This document shows positions 14,631 through 15,705 of a DNA stretch of 15,705 nt, piece by piece; the stretch's first letter is position 1, and the number at the start of each line of letters is the position of its first letter. A model generated the notes under the pieces. The model saw only the letters and a program-made list of their open reading frames with translations. It was not told the origin of the DNA and made no database searches. The stretch comes from an uncultured Burkholderiales bacterium. GTDB lineage: Bacteria; Pseudomonadota; Gammaproteobacteria; Burkholderiales; Burkholderiaceae_E. The position numbers and the translations under genes were made by a program. The stretch lies in the NCBI GenBank assembly GCA_903831925.1, contig CAIKZV010000443.1, forward strand, positions 1-15,705, in the 5' to 3' direction.

Positions 14631-15705
14631 ATGAACCCGCCCATCATCGACAAACAAGCCATCCGCCAGAAATACCTCGCCGAGCGCGACAAACGGCTTC
14701 GTGCCGACGGTAACCAGCAATACCTCGAAATCACCGGCCGGTTTTCACACTACCTCGACGATCCCTACACGCCGGTGGTCGAGCGCGCGCCGAAAACCGA
14801 CCATGTGCGATTCGCCTTCATCGGTGGCGGATTTGCAGGGCTGGCCACCGGCGCGCGGCTGGTGGAAGCCGGCATCACCGATGTGCGCATCATCGAGAAG
14901 GGCGGCGATTTTGGCGGCACCTGGTACTGGAATCGCTATCCCGGCGCGCAGTGCGATACCGCCTCAATGATCTACATGCCGCTGCTCGAGGAAACCGGCC
15001 ACATGCCGTCCGAGAAATATGCGCATGCGCCCGAAATCCTGGCGCACAGCCAGCGAATCGGCCGGCATTACAAGCTCTACGACAATGCGCTCTTTCACAC
15101 CCAGGTCAGCTCGCTTACCTGGCAGGAAGACGCCTCGTGCTGGCGCATCACCACCAACCGCGGCGACGATTTCACCGCGCAATACATCGGTCTGGGCACC
15201 GGTCCGCTGCATATCCCGCAGCTGCCCGGCATCCCGGGCATCGAGTCCTTCAAAGGACACTCGTTTCATACCAGCCGCTGGGACTATGCCTATACCGGCG
15301 GCGACCCGGGCGGCGCGCCGATGACGCGGCTGGCCGACAAGCGCGTCGCCCTGATCGGCACCGGTGCCACCTCAGTGCAGTGCACACCGCACCTGGCGCG
15401 CAGCTGTCGGTCGCTGCATGTGTTTCAGCGCACGCCGTCTTCGATCGACATTCGCAACAATGCGCCGATCGACCCCGACTGGTTTGCGAGCGTGGCCACG
15501 CCGGGCTGGCAGCAGCGCTGGCTCGAGAACTTCACCGCCAATCAGGCCGGCGGCAATGCCGAGGTTGATCTGGTGCAGGACGGCTGGACCGATCTGGCTC
15601 GGCGCATCCGCGAGCAGATCCGAAAGCTGCCACCCGCCGAGCGCACCGTGCCGAACATGCTGGCCGCCTATGAGGATGCCGATTTCGCCAAGATGAACGA
15701 GATCC
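14631..15705 (+). CDS. Baeyer-Villiger flavin monooxygenase (N-terminal part, runs off the window)
   Basis: The first 358 codons are open and the gene continues past the window edge; full-length relatives have about 550-650 residues. Such enzymes use FAD and NADPH to insert oxygen next to a ketone, giving an ester or lactone. The FAD-binding motif is FIGGGFAG (63-70), followed by GGTWYWNRYPGAQCD (95-109) and the Baeyer-Villiger fingerprint F-x-G-x3-H-x3-W-D (F207, G209, H213, W217, D218). The NADPH-binding GTGATS is at 243-248. The ~58-residue N-terminal extension before the first Rossmann motif (AERDKRLRADGNQQYLE) is typical of the cyclopentadecanone-monooxygenase-like subgroup. The substrate is unknown. 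Only a weak CCAGGA-like site precedes the ATG. It follows the Cys-repeat gene by 26 bp. Confidence 0.93.
   Translation, partial: MNPPIIDKQAIRQKYLAERDKRLRADGNQQYLEITGRFSHYLDDPYTPVVERAPKTDHVRFAFIGGGFAGLATGARLVEAGITDVRIIEKGGDFGGTWYWNRYPGAQCDTASMIYMPLLEETGHMPSEKYAHAPEILAHSQRIGRHYKLYDNALFHTQVSSLTWQEDASCWRITTNRGDDFTAQYIGLGTGPLHIPQLPGIPGIESFKGHSFHTSRWDYAYTGGDPGGAPMTRLADKRVALIGTGATSVQCTPHLARSCRSLHVFQRTPSSIDIRNNAPIDPDWFASVATPGWQQRWLENFTANQAGGNAEVDLVQDGWTDLARRIREQIRKLPPAERTVPNMLAAYEDADFAKMNEI

Overview
This is a GC-rich, densely coding bacterial chromosome segment: 15.7 kb, thirteen protein genes, and no gap without a gene longer than about 150 bp. I saw no RNA gene, CRISPR array or insertion sequence. 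The housekeeping block (queG divergent from tsaE-amiC, then mutL-miaA with an ATGA overlap), an endonuclease-type MutL, a Tat-like AmiC signal and a DUF2145 protein together suggest a betaproteobacterium, probably Burkholderiales-like. That is inferred from gene order and family content; no species is recognised.

Layout. 78-1709 (+) is a GMC-type flavin oxidoreductase whose 3' end overlaps a convergent ketopantoate-reductase-family gene (1666-2667, -). That gene lies just downstream of the tyrosine recombinase xerD (2696-3697, -), so the two look like one operon read from a visible promoter near 3730-3757. Divergent from xerD is an AEC-family permease (3809-4702, +). Then come three genes for exported proteins: an SH3b protein with a Pro/His/Tyr-rich tail (4849-5574), a small Ser-rich protein of unknown function (5664-6119), and a DUF2145 protein 4 bp behind it (6124-7050).

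The conserved core follows. queG (7081-8232, -) makes the tRNA base queuosine. Divergent from it are tsaE (8349-8903), for the tRNA t6A modification, and amiC (8873-10189), which splits septal peptidoglycan. A DedA membrane protein (10193-10840, -) sits between amiC and mutL, facing away from mutL. mutL (10881-12905) is coupled to miaA (12902-13978), a mismatch-repair and tRNA-i6A pair. The last two genes are an exported protein made of six Cys-x11-Cys repeats (14026-14604) and the first 358 codons of a Baeyer-Villiger monooxygenase (14631 to the window edge).

The core genes are ordinary. The less explained parts are the Cys-repeat protein, whose array looks like a doubled three-repeat block; the DUF2145 protein, whose His and Cys motifs recall a permuted papain-like (LRAT/NlpC-P60) fold; a set of inverted repeats that enclose stop codons at several gene ends; and a perfect TATAAT so close to the mutL start that its transcript may be nearly leaderless. 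I found no convincing multi-gene defence or other unknown system.
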